From Gammaproteobacteria bacterium (lineage in GTDB: Bacteria > Pseudomonadota > Gammaproteobacteria > Steroidobacterales > Steroidobacteraceae), in assembly GCA_027459765.1 (NCBI GenBank), contig DAIDHD010000083.1:89783-153782 (forward strand): a stretch of 64,000 nucleotides of DNA, in the 5' to 3' direction. A program made the translations under genes and the position numbers. Positions 56,471 to 64,000 of this stretch are shown in pieces (position 1 is the stretch's first letter; each line of letters starts with the position of its first letter). Below the pieces are notes generated by a model. That model did not search any database and was not told the origin of the DNA. It saw only the letters and a list, made by a program, of their open reading frames with translations.

Positions 56471-56637
56471 CGCTGTTTCGAGATGTCTTTGCGCTCGGGT
56501 TGACCGCGGTCGGTAAGCGTCGCCGGCGCTGGCGACGCTCGCTGCGCATGTTCCCAAATTGCGACGGTCTCGGCGGTGTGGTGCTGCGAAAGTGTGACGC
56601 GTTTCGCTTGCGCGCCGACGAGAAGTCAAATCGAGAC

Positions 56638-56661
56638 GGCGCTCGGGTGGGAGCGAGCGCC
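56638..56661 (-). terminator. Hairpin downstream of the HDOD-GGDEF gene
   Basis: GGCGCTCG (56638-56645) and CGAGCGCC (56654-56661) form an 8-bp stem with an 8-nt loop, 9 bases past the leftward stop at 56670. On the minus strand GTCTCGATTTGAC follows, only weakly T-rich. Confidence 0.45.
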
Positions 56662-56669
56662 TCGTTATG

Positions 56670-58199
56670 TCACGCCAGGTGGGCGGCGCGCCGGCTCGGG
56701 ATCTGACGGTCGAAGGGTACGGTGCGATTTCGGCCGCGCAGCTTGGCGGTGTACAGCGCCCGGTCGGCGGCATCGACGAACGCGGACGCGCCCTCGAATG
56801 CGTTGTCCGGCGCGTGCGTGGCGCAGCCGATCGAGATGGTGACCTGGGCGTGCTCGGAGCCTATGACGTGTTCGGTGGTCTGGAAGGCGGTGACGATGCG
56901 CTCGCAGATCGCGTGCGCCGTCGCCGCGTCGGTCGCCGGGAGCACCACCACGAACTCCTCGCCGCCGTAGCGCGCGATGATGTCGGTTTCGCGGGTATTG
57001 CTGCGCAGGATGCGGGCGGTCGCCTGCAGGATCCGGTCGCCCGCCTGGTGTCCGTAGCGGTCGTTGATGCGCTTGAAGTTGTCGAGATCGGCGAATGCGA
57101 CGCTCAGCGGCCAGCCGTGCCGGGTGGCATTGTCGAATTCGCGCGCCAGCACCTGGTCGAGGTAGGCACGGTTGTACACGCCCGTCATGGCGTCGCGCCG
57201 CGTCTCTTCCTCCAACTCCAGGGCGCGCGAGGTCGAACTCTCCGCGGCGATGCGCAGTGTGTTCATCTCCTTGAGCGCCACCAGGCTGCGCAGCATCAGC
57301 ACCTCGCGAGCCTGCTCCAGCACCAATTCCGGGTGTTCGCGCGCCAGCGCGTCGCTCTCGAATATGGCCTCGGTCTCTGGAATCATGGCGCCCACCGTGC
57401 CGAGCACCTGGCCAAACGCCGTCTTGTCGAGGCCGAGTGCGCGTTCCGCCGCGAGCGCGGTTTCCGGGAAGGGCCGCTTCGACGGATCGAGCAGAAAGAG
57501 GTCGGCGAGCGGCCCCGACAGCGCGACGCACCTCTGGAAGACCAGCGCCGGATCGGAGGTCGGGCGCTGCTCGACGTCGTGAGTGTGCTCGATCGCGCGG
57601 TACAGGCGCTCCGGCAGGTTCCAGGTACGCATCAGCCATGCGCCGACTCTGGCGTGATCCGCCTCCAGGCGCCGCCGCTCGTGCGCCGCCAGGGCGACGT
57701 GGTCACGCTGCAGTTCCGCGCAGTCCCGGTAAAGGTCCGGCAGCGCCTGATCGAGTGCGAGCATCCCCACGTCCTGCAGGAGTCCCGCCAGGAATATCTC
57801 CTCGGCGAGCGTCTGGTGCATGGCGTCGCCGAGCGCCCGGGCCGCCGTGGCGGCGAGCAGCGCACGCCGCCAATACCAGCCGTGATCCAGGCCGTTGGAC
57901 TTGCCGGTGCGCAGCGATTTGACCAGCGAGAAGCTCAGGGCGAGCGTGAGCGTGGCATTCAGGCCGAGCACCACGAGCGCCTGGCGCAGGTTGTCGCTCT
58001 TGCGGCGCTGGGCGTACAGCGGCGAATTGGCGATACGCAGGATCTTGGTCGCGAGCGCCGAGTCCAGGCTGAGCGCGCGCGCGACCTTGCCCATCTCGAT
58101 GTCCGGGTCGCGCGCCAATTCGATGATGTGCGTCGCAACACCCGGCGGGGAGGGGAAATTGACGATCGAGCGAAGGTGGGCTTCGAGCTCGGGCTTCAC
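56670..58199 (-). CDS. HDOD-GGDEF protein (diguanylate cyclase)
   Basis: 509 residues. N-terminal HDOD domain (VNFPSPPGVATHIIELARDPDIEMGKVARALSLDSALATKILRIANSPLY ...) with EIFLAGLLQDVGMLALDQ and an ADHARVGAWLMRTWNLPERL, a helical linker, then a GGDEF domain with active motif ARYGGEEFVVVLP and the inhibitory RETD five residues before it. It should make cyclic-di-GMP with product inhibition. GTG at 58199 has GGAG 8 nt upstream. The sensory input is unknown. Confidence 0.9.
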   Translation of the reverse strand: MKPELEAHLRSIVNFPSPPGVATHIIELARDPDIEMGKVARALSLDSALATKILRIANSPLYAQRRKSDNLRQALVVLGLNATLTLALSFSLVKSLRTGKSNGLDHGWYWRRALLAATAARALGDAMHQTLAEEIFLAGLLQDVGMLALDQALPDLYRDCAELQRDHVALAAHERRRLEADHARVGAWLMRTWNLPERLYRAIEHTHDVEQRPTSDPALVFQRCVALSGPLADLFLLDPSKRPFPETALAAERALGLDKTAFGQVLGTVGAMIPETEAIFESDALAREHPELVLEQAREVLMLRSLVALKEMNTLRIAAESSTSRALELEEETRRDAMTGVYNRAYLDQVLAREFDNATRHGWPLSVAFADLDNFKRINDRYGHQAGDRILQATARILRSNTRETDIIARYGGEEFVVVLPATDAATAHAICERIVTAFQTTEHVIGSEHAQVTISIGCATHAPDNAFEGASAFVDAADRALYTAKLRGRNRTVPFDRQIPSRRAAHLA

Positions 58200-58270
58200 G
58201 CGTTGAACTCCGGCGGTGACGGGTCCACACCCGCCCCTTTGCGAAGTTAACGGCCGTTCGGCCCAGGACT

Positions 58271-58618
58271 TTAAGTGCTTCCGGTGCGCGGCAGTCGGCT
58301 GGTCGCGCGCCACCAAGCGGCCAGCAGGCGAAACAGCAGCAGCAGGGCGAAGGGCCCGAGCACCACGGTCCAGGACGCGAACGAGCCCTCGCGCAGCCCC
58401 GCGTAGATCGAGCCGAACAAGGCGGCCGCGGAGCCGTTCTCGTAGCGGCCGAGCAGTGCGGCGCCGATGTAGTAGATCAGCAGCGGCAGCACCACCGCGC
58501 CCGCGGCGAGGGCGCCGATGGCGAGCAGCAGTTCGCGCCACCAGGCGCCGCGCGGTTCCACGGCCTCACGCGCCCGCGTCACGGGCCAACCGTCACGGTT
58601 CGTTTCATGCCGCCGCAT
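58271..58618 (-). CDS. Two-helix membrane protein, unknown
   Basis: 115 residues: short basic start (RRHETNRDGW), then two long helices (ELLLAIGALAAGAVVLPLLIYYIGAALLG and WTVVLGPFALLLLFRLLAAWW). Family not recognised. ATG at 58618. It is divergent from the next gene. Confidence 0.65.
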   Translation of the reverse strand: MRRHETNRDGWPVTRAREAVEPRGAWWRELLLAIGALAAGAVVLPLLIYYIGAALLGRYENGSAAALFGSIYAGLREGSFASWTVVLGPFALLLLFRLLAAWWRATSRLPRTGST

Positions 58619-58664
58619 TCTACCCGATGACGGCGCGCGCACGCCGTTGCGCTAGAATGACGCG

Positions 58665-58901
58665 GTGCGCACCTGGAAGTCGAACGTGATGTACGAGGCG
58701 AAGCCGCGATTGCTCGCGGTGGGCGGCGTGTGCCTCGTGCTGGGCGCCACCGCCTGGTCGCTCGCCGAGGGCTACTGGACGATCTGGCGTTCCATGGCCT
58801 GCCTCGGCGGTGCCGGACTCGCGATCGCCGGCGGCGCCATTCTGCAACTGCGCCAGAACTACCGTGCGCGCAGCAAGTGGCGTCGCGAGACCCGCTCCTG
58901 A
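58665..58901 (+). CDS. Two-helix membrane protein, unknown
   Basis: 78 residues from GTG: RLLAVGGVCLVLGATAWSLAEG and LGGAGLAIAGGAILQLRQ are helices, with a basic C terminus (RARSKWRRETRS). Not recognised. Its stop overlaps the dehydrogenase ATG (TGATG), implying coupled expression. Confidence 0.6.
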   Translation: MRTWKSNVMYEAKPRLLAVGGVCLVLGATAWSLAEGYWTIWRSMACLGGAGLAIAGGAILQLRQNYRARSKWRRETRS

Positions 58902-59851
58902 TGCGCACCGCCGTCATCGGGGTGGGCTACCTCGGCCGATTCCACGCCCAGAAGTACGCCGCGCTCCCCGGGAGCGAACTGGTCGCGGTGGTCGACCCGG
59001 CCGAGTCGACGCGCGCGGCGGTCGCCGCAGAACTCGGCGTGGCCGCCGTGGCGGACTATCGGCAACTCCTCGGTCGAGTCGATGCGGTGAGCGTGGTGAC
59101 GCCCACGCCGCAACATTTCGCGATCGCGAGCGCCTTCCTCGAGGCCGGTGCGCACGTGCTGGTCGAAAAGCCGATGACCGCCACGGTCGCGGAGGGCGAG
59201 CGGCTCGTGGAGACGGCGCGGCGCACCGGACGGGTGCTGCAGGTCGGACACCTGGAGCGATTCAACGCCGCCGTGCAGGCCCTGCAGCCGATTCTCACCG
59301 TGCCGCGCTTCGTCGAATCGGCGCGGCTCGCGCCCTTCAAGCAGCGCGGCACCGACGTCGATGTCGTGCTGGACCTGATGATCCACGACATAGACCTCAT
59401 CCTGAGCATCGTGCGCTCGCCGGTCGTGTCGGTGGACGCGATCGGCACGCGCGTGTTCTCCGGCGAGACCGACATCGCGAATGCGCGCCTGCGCTTCGCG
59501 AACGGTTGCGTCGCGAACGCCACCGCGAGCCGCGTCAGCCTGAAGACCGAGCGCAAGTTGCGCCTCTTCCAGGACGACGCCTACGCTTCGGTCGATTTGC
59601 ACCAGAAGGTGGTCACCGTGATTCGCAAAGGCGCCGGCGTGGGTGCCGACGGCACGCCGCAGGTTTCCATCGACGAGAGCAGCTACGAGCAGGGCGACGC
59701 GCTGAAAGCCGAGATCGAGGCGTTCCTGCACGCTGCTGCCACCGGCGGCGCTCCCGCCGTGAGCGGCGAGGACGGACTCGCCGCATTGCGCGTAGCGGTG
59801 AGCATCACCGAGCAGGTGACGCGCGCCAACGACGGCTTCGCCGCGGCCTAG
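58901..59851 (+). CDS. Gfo/Idh/MocA-family dehydrogenase
   Basis: 316 residues: Rossmann start RTAVIGVGYLGRFHAQKYAAL, VDAVSVVTPTPQHFAIASAFLEAGAHVLVEKPMTAT (the EKP motif), and GHLERFNAAVQAL. It oxidises or reduces a sugar or cyclitol with NAD(P). Similar genes often accompany lipid A or capsule genes; no such partner is near here. Confidence 0.9.
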   Translation: MRTAVIGVGYLGRFHAQKYAALPGSELVAVVDPAESTRAAVAAELGVAAVADYRQLLGRVDAVSVVTPTPQHFAIASAFLEAGAHVLVEKPMTATVAEGERLVETARRTGRVLQVGHLERFNAAVQALQPILTVPRFVESARLAPFKQRGTDVDVVLDLMIHDIDLILSIVRSPVVSVDAIGTRVFSGETDIANARLRFANGCVANATASRVSLKTERKLRLFQDDAYASVDLHQKVVTVIRKGAGVGADGTPQVSIDESSYEQGDALKAEIEAFLHAAATGGAPAVSGEDGLAALRVAVSITEQVTRANDGFAAA

Positions 59852-59869
59852 CGCGCCGCGGCCGTCGGT

Positions 59870-60379
59870 TCACGGAGCCGTGGAGGCGGCGGCGCCCGCC
59901 GGCGAACCGCTGGTGGCGCTGCTCGACGCCGGCGCACCGGCGGGTGGCGCGGCTGCGGGCGCGACGTCCACGGAGGGCGCCGTCGTCGCCAACTCCACCT
60001 GATCCACGAAGTAGCGCGTGTCGCCAAAGCAGGTGGTCGGCAGGCCGCGGTGCTCGCGATAGTGCAGGCGCACGGCCTTGCCGACGGCCTTCGACAGATC
60101 GGCCGCAACCGCCGCGTCGCGCACGCTGAAGTCCCAGATTTGCGGCGACACGCCGGCGACGATGAATTGGGCGAGTTGCCCCTCGTCGGTCTTGCAGAGC
60201 CACCCCTTGCGCGAGAATTTCTGCACCACCCCGGCGCGCACGCCCTCCGAGTAGGAGAACGACAGTGCGAGCCAGGACCAGGCGGCGAGCCCGGCCAGCG
60301 ACAGGGCGAGCAGCAAGATGAGCGCGCGCAGGACGCGGCGACCGGCGGAGCGGGCAGGAGCACGGGCTGGCGTGTTCAT
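59870..60379 (-). CDS. Membrane-anchored conserved protein of unknown function
   Basis: 169 residues: one N-terminal helix (VLRALILLLALSLAGLAAWSWLAL), then FSYSEGVRAGVVQKFSRKGWLCKTDEGQLAQFIV and VRLHYREHRGLPTTCFGDTRYFVDQV, a pattern shared by a widespread uncharacterised family, and an Ala/Pro/Ser tail that is probably disordered. Two cysteines could form a disulfide in the periplasm. Confidence 0.7.
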   Translation of the reverse strand: MNTPARAPARSAGRRVLRALILLLALSLAGLAAWSWLALSFSYSEGVRAGVVQKFSRKGWLCKTDEGQLAQFIVAGVSPQIWDFSVRDAAVAADLSKAVGKAVRLHYREHRGLPTTCFGDTRYFVDQVELATTAPSVDVAPAAAPPAGAPASSSATSGSPAGAAASTAP

Positions 60380-60541
60380 GATGGGATCGCTTTAATCAAA
60401 AATCGTGATTTGCGGCATTGTGCCCGCAAGGCAACGTGTCGACAAATGCCGACAGTTGCCGCATTCCGACGAATTCTTAACATGCGGCGCGCAGCGGGTC
60501 GCGCATGATCCGCGCAGACGTCGACACAGGAGGAGAACGTC

Positions 60542-61075
60542 ATGAACAAGTCATTCGTGATCGGCGGGGTGCTCGGTGCCATCGTGGTGACCGCCGGCGC
60601 CGCGGTCGCGGGATTCAAGATGATGGACGGCAACCACGAGGCCAAGGTCCTCAGCGCCAGGGCGGTGACGCACACGGTGCGTACGCCGCACCAGGAGTGC
60701 CACGACGAACAGGTCGTGCGCCAGAAGCCCACACAGGACCCGAACCATCTGGCGGGAATGGGCATCGGCGCCGTGGTGGGCGGGCTGCTGGGTCACGAGG
60801 TCGGGGGCGGCTCGGGCAAGGTGCTGGCGACGGTCGCGGGCGCGGCCGCGGGCGGCTATGCCGGCAACAAGATCGAGCAGAAGGTGCAGCAGGGTGAGAC
60901 CTACACCACCACCGAGCAGCGCTGCGCCACCGTATACGACACCCACGAGGAACCGGCCGGCTACGAAGTCGAGTACGAGTTCGACGGCAAGCGTCACCGC
61001 ATCCACATGGACCACGATCCCGGCGATCACCTCCCGGTGAAGGACGGCCAGGTCGTCACCACTGCCCACGGCTGA
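60542..61075 (+). CDS. Glycine-zipper 2TM-domain envelope protein
   Basis: 177 residues. N-terminal helix (VIGGVLGAIVVTAGAAVAGF), Cys-containing linker (HQECHDEQVV), then the glycine zipper GIGAVVGGLLGHEVGGGSGKVLATVAGAAAGGYAGNKIEQ, followed by RCATVYDTHEEPAGYEVEYEFDGKRH. The family includes SlyB- and YMGG-like outer-membrane proteins. AGGAGG lies before the ATG. Confidence 0.9.
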   Translation: MNKSFVIGGVLGAIVVTAGAAVAGFKMMDGNHEAKVLSARAVTHTVRTPHQECHDEQVVRQKPTQDPNHLAGMGIGAVVGGLLGHEVGGGSGKVLATVAGAAAGGYAGNKIEQKVQQGETYTTTEQRCATVYDTHEEPAGYEVEYEFDGKRHRIHMDHDPGDHLPVKDGQVVTTAHG

Positions 61076-61080
61076 GCCGA

Positions 61081-61128
61081 GGGCGAGCGTGTCGGCGGAG
61101 ACAGCCCGCTCCGCCGGCACGCTCGCCC
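61081..61128. terminator. Bidirectional terminator between convergent genes
   Basis: GGGCGAGCGTGTCGGCGGA (61081-61099) pairs with TCCGCCGGCACGCTCGCCC (61110-61128) over 19 bp with one G-U. It lies 5 bases after the glycine-zipper stop and 13 bases before the stop of the leftward transporter. No clear U-tract on either side. Confidence 0.7.
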
Positions 61129-61141
61129 GTTGTCCGTCCGG

Positions 61142-62395
61142 TCAGATCGTGATTGCCAAGCCGAGCAGGGCGAGCAACAAAGCCGGCGGCATCACCCAGG
61201 CGCCTACCTTCAGGAAATCGACACCACGGACGTGGTGACCGTCGCGGCGCAGTGCGCCCAGCCAGAGGATGGTGGCGAGCGATCCGGTGATCGACAAATT
61301 CGGCCCAACGTCGATGCCCACCAGCAAGGCGCTCGTGATGCCGGCAGGTACGGCGGCCGACTGTACCGCCGTACCTGCGACCAATCCGGCCGGCAGGTTG
61401 TTGAAGACGTTGCAGCCGAAGGCGAGCAGCAGGCCCGCCGCCGCGGCCGTGTGGGGCACCGAGCGGGCGGCGGCGCTGCGCAGTGCCGCGCTCGCCAGGG
61501 CGAGGACTCCCGTTCGGTCCAGCGCTTCCACCAGCACGAACAGGCCCGCGACCAGCGGAATCACCGACCAGGACACACCGCCGAACACCCCGACCGGCGA
61601 GCGCCGCTCCACCACGCTCACCGTGAGGACCGCGGCGAGCCCCGCGGTCAGGGTGGGCAGGCCTAGGGGCCGATCGAGCGCCGACGCCGCCATGAGCACA
61701 CCCGCCGTCGCGAGCACGGCGAGCGCCGCCACGCGTGCCCCGGGTTCGAGCCGGGGCACCTCGACGCCGGTCGCGACCGTGCCGCTCAGCCGGCGCGCCT
61801 CGTGGATCCGCAGCACCGCGTAGGTCGCGAGGATCGCGAGCAACGAGGGCAGCGCGAAGCGCGGCAACCAGACGAGCAGCGGCGGCAAGTGCGCGCCGTA
61901 GATGACGAGGTTGGCAGGGTTCGAAATCGGCAGCACGAAGCTCGCCGCATTGGCGATGAATGCGCAGACCAGCAGGTATGGCAACGGGTTCTCGACCCGC
62001 GCGGCGCGCGTCACCGCAGCCACGGCCGGCGTGAGCACCACCGCGGTGGCGTCGTTGGAGAGGAACACCGTCACCAGGATCCCCACCAGGTACACCAGCG
62101 CGAACAGGCGCGTCGGTGATCCCTGCGCCCGACGCGCCGCGTGCGCGGCGAGCCAGTCGAACAGCCCTTCGCGGCGCGCGAGCTCGGCCAGCAGCATCAT
62201 GCCGATCAGGAATTCGTACACGTCCGTGCCCTTGCCGACGCCGGCGAGCGCATCGGCCGGCGCGAGCAGGCGGAGCGCGACCAGCAGGGCCGCTCCGCTC
62301 ACCGCCCACACCGCCTCGGGGACGCGCCACGGACGCAGGATGACGCCGGCGGTGGCGGCCGCGGTGATGCCGAAGACGGCGTAGGCGTGAATCAC
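61142..62395 (-). CDS. ArsB/NhaD-superfamily ion transporter
   Basis: 417 residues, about eleven helices. ArsB-like landmarks: IGMMLLAELARREGLFDWLAAHAAR, VTVFLSNDATAVVLTPAVAAV, ANAASFVLPISNPANLVIYG, and FNNLPAGLVAGTAVQSA then VGIDVGPNLSITGSLATILWL. It could export arsenite or exchange another ion; no arsR, arsC or arsA lies beside it. Follows the MFS gene by 18 bases in one operon. Confidence 0.85.
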   Translation of the reverse strand: MIHAYAVFGITAAATAGVILRPWRVPEAVWAVSGAALLVALRLLAPADALAGVGKGTDVYEFLIGMMLLAELARREGLFDWLAAHAARRAQGSPTRLFALVYLVGILVTVFLSNDATAVVLTPAVAAVTRAARVENPLPYLLVCAFIANAASFVLPISNPANLVIYGAHLPPLLVWLPRFALPSLLAILATYAVLRIHEARRLSGTVATGVEVPRLEPGARVAALAVLATAGVLMAASALDRPLGLPTLTAGLAAVLTVSVVERRSPVGVFGGVSWSVIPLVAGLFVLVEALDRTGVLALASAALRSAAARSVPHTAAAAGLLLAFGCNVFNNLPAGLVAGTAVQSAAVPAGITSALLVGIDVGPNLSITGSLATILWLGALRRDGHHVRGVDFLKVGAWVMPPALLLALLGLAITI

Positions 62396-62413
62396 GGCTG
62401 AACTCGCAGGCCG

Positions 62414-63589
62414 CTAGCGTCGGCGCAGCAGCGCGAGCAGGGCCAGAACCGAGAACGCCGCGCCGGCGTGGAATGTCGACGCGGCGCCGTAGCGGTCCCA
62501 GAGCAGACCGGCGGCGCCGCTCGCGAGCAGCATGGCGAGACCGCTCACGAGGTTGAAGACGCCGAATGCGGTGCCGCGCAGTTGCGCCGGAGCGGTGTGC
62601 GCCACCATGGCGGCGAGCAACCCCTGGGTCATGCCCATGTGGATGCCCCACAGCGCCACGCCCGCGATCAACACCGGCCAGCCGCCGTCGAGCGCGAGCA
62701 CGGCGTCGGCCGCGATCAGCACCACGAGACCCGCCGCCAGCAGCGCGCGGTGACCGACCCGGTCCGAGAGCTTGCCGAAAGGGTACGCCGCGGCCGCATA
62801 GACGAGATTCATGGCCACCATGACGAGCGGCACCAGCGCCACGGCGATGCCGCTTTGGCGCGCGCGCAGCACCAGAAAGGCCTCGCTGAAGCGCGCCAGC
62901 GAGAAGAAGGCGCCGACGGCCACCACCCACCAGTAGGCGGGTGACAGGCGGGCGAGGCTGTCCCGGCGGATGGGGTTGGCGCTCGCCACGCCGACGTGCC
63001 GCTCCGGTTCGCGAACGCCGAGCACCAGCAGTGCCACCGCCAGCGCTCCGGGGATCACCGCCACCCAGAAGACGGCGCGAAAGTCGTCGGCGTCGCGCAG
63101 CATCAGCACCACGGCGAGCAGCGGCCCAAGAAAGGCGCCCACCGTGTCGAGCGACTGGCGCAGGCCGAACGCCGCGCCGCGGGCCTCGGGCGGAGCGATG
63201 TCCGCCACCAGCGCGTCACGCGGCGCGCCGCGCACGCCCTTGCCGACGCGATCGAGCAGGCGCGCGGTGAGCACCACGCCGGCGCCGGAGGCGAGGGCGA
63301 ACAGCGGCTTGGTCGCCGCACCCAGCGAATAGCCGAACACGGCCAGCGCCTTGCGCTTGCCGAGGTAGTCGCTGAGCGCGCCCGAGAACACCTTGACGAT
63401 GAGTGCGGTGGATTCCGCGAGGCCCTCGATGATCCCGACCGCCGCGGCGCTCGCGCCCAGCGGACCCACCAGGAACAGCGGCAGGAGGCTGTGGATCATC
63501 TCCGAGGAGACGTCCATCAGCAGGCTCACACAGCCGAGGACCCAGATGGCGGCGGGGAGTTTGGGTCCGGTGTTGGTCTTGGCGTTCAT
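62414..63589 (-). CDS. MFS transporter
   Basis: 391 residues, twelve helices. GSLMDVSSEMI-like start (VSLLMDVSSEMIHSLLPLFLVGPLGAS), GIIEGLAESTALIVKVFSGALSDYLGKRK, and GKGVRGAPRDALVADIAPPEARGAAFGLRQSLDTVGAFLGP are the pattern of a subgroup of MFS permeases seen with arsB-like genes. Substrate unknown. The ATG at 63589 is chosen; the open frame upstream overlaps the next gene. Confidence 0.9.
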   Translation of the reverse strand: MNAKTNTGPKLPAAIWVLGCVSLLMDVSSEMIHSLLPLFLVGPLGASAAAVGIIEGLAESTALIVKVFSGALSDYLGKRKALAVFGYSLGAATKPLFALASGAGVVLTARLLDRVGKGVRGAPRDALVADIAPPEARGAAFGLRQSLDTVGAFLGPLLAVVLMLRDADDFRAVFWVAVIPGALAVALLVLGVREPERHVGVASANPIRRDSLARLSPAYWWVVAVGAFFSLARFSEAFLVLRARQSGIAVALVPLVMVAMNLVYAAAAYPFGKLSDRVGHRALLAAGLVVLIAADAVLALDGGWPVLIAGVALWGIHMGMTQGLLAAMVAHTAPAQLRGTAFGVFNLVSGLAMLLASGAAGLLWDRYGAASTFHAGAAFSVLALLALLRRR

Positions 63590-63591
63590 TT

Positions 63592-64000
63592 TCAATCGGT
63601 TTCCATTGGAAGTTCGGTCGCGCCCATCCAATAGCACAGCAGTGGCGCGGGAATGCGCATGATCTGCGTGGCCGCCGTCCTTGCGTCCGGGGCTGTTCCG
63701 GCGGTAGGCGCAGGCAAACCCTGCATGGGTCCGAAGTCGTCTAGCGACTTCGTGACAACGTAACCCCTCGCGATGTGCTTGGCCTGGCACAGCTCAATCA
63801 GGCCCTTGAGATCGCGCGCGCCGGTATGCTGGGCGCGGTACTTCACCTCGAAGGGGATTAGCTCGCCACCGACTTCCGCGACGAGATCGACCTCGTGCTC
63901 GCGCTTGCCCCGCCAGTACGAGAAGCGCACGTTCTGCGCGTAGTAGCGGGCGAACAAGTGCTTGAAAACGGCGGTCTCGGTGGCCACGCCCAGCGCAGCG
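63592..64000 (-). CDS. DUF4143-containing AAA ATPase (3' end only)
   Basis: The last 136 codons or so of a leftward gene cut by the window edge. VATETAVFKHLFARYYAQNVRFSYWRGKREHEVDLVAEVGGELIPFEVKYR is the DUF4143 nuclease-like C terminus (E-x-D ... E-x-K) that follows an AAA ATPase domain in this family. The protein is often accessory. Its stop is 2 bases from the MFS start. Confidence 0.85.
   Translation of the reverse strand, partial: AALGVATETAVFKHLFARYYAQNVRFSYWRGKREHEVDLVAEVGGELIPFEVKYRAQHTGARDLKGLIELCQAKHIARGYVVTKSLDDFGPMQGLPAPTAGTAPDARTAATQIMRIPAPLLCYWMGATELPMETD

Overview
The window looks like part of the chromosome of a high-GC gammaproteobacterium carrying a metal-resistance island. 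Evidence for gammaproteobacteria: the order SRP RNA-dnaX-ybaB-recR, divergent rsgA/orn, and divergent ppsA with its regulatory kinase. A sulfide:quinone oxidoreductase and a DabA/DabB bicarbonate pump suggest, by inference only, a sulfur-oxidising or autotrophic lifestyle.

Bases 1-17,393 are accessory DNA for metals. At the left edge is the 5' end of a YHS-type copper P-ATPase with a divergent merR-like gene. Then comes a leftward operon of small copper-associated membrane/periplasmic proteins (YHS, DUF5676, DUF2933, Met/His-rich, isoprenylcysteine methyltransferase-like). Next is an ECF sigma factor with its membrane sensor pair (cnrYXH-like), divergent from a TolC-multicopper oxidase-CopC-CopD operon, followed by a CusCBA-type RND pump and a short mer operon (merR, merT, merP, GDCCVxC) with no merA in the window. 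Four copies of one ECF-type promoter motif, (T/A)GAG(G/T)G(G/C)-N13-CGCGTAC, precede genes around the sigma locus and define a probable local regulon.

Bases 17,268-20,463 are a 3.07 kb unit bounded by direct repeats that end in the 3' part of a serine-type tRNA gene. It holds a tyrosine integrase, a Phd/RelE-type toxin-antitoxin pair and a DUF6933-like gene. The matching right ends suggest two related elements integrated in tandem at one tRNA gene.

From about 20,464 rightwards the sequence reads as chromosome with higher GC: an RRM RNA-binding protein, NnrS/DUF3079, a Tat-exported DsrE-like protein, and a second, paralogous TolC-multicopper oxidase-CopC-CopD operon. An ArsR repressor is then divergent from a six-part cluster: periplasmic adaptor, RND permease, DUF2892, TolC and sulfide:quinone oxidoreductase. 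A near-consensus promoter overlapped by two inverted repeats lies between them. This pump-plus-sulfide-oxidation cluster is the best candidate for a poorly described system here.

From 35.5 kb to the end are mainly housekeeping genes: folate cyclo-ligase, DabAB with its LysR regulator, the dnaX block, rsgA, orn, ppsA/ppsR, a tail-specific protease, an M28 peptidase, an HDOD-GGDEF protein, a Gfo/Idh/MocA dehydrogenase, a glycine-zipper protein, ArsB-like and MFS transporters, and the 3' end of a DUF4143 ATPase cut by the window edge.
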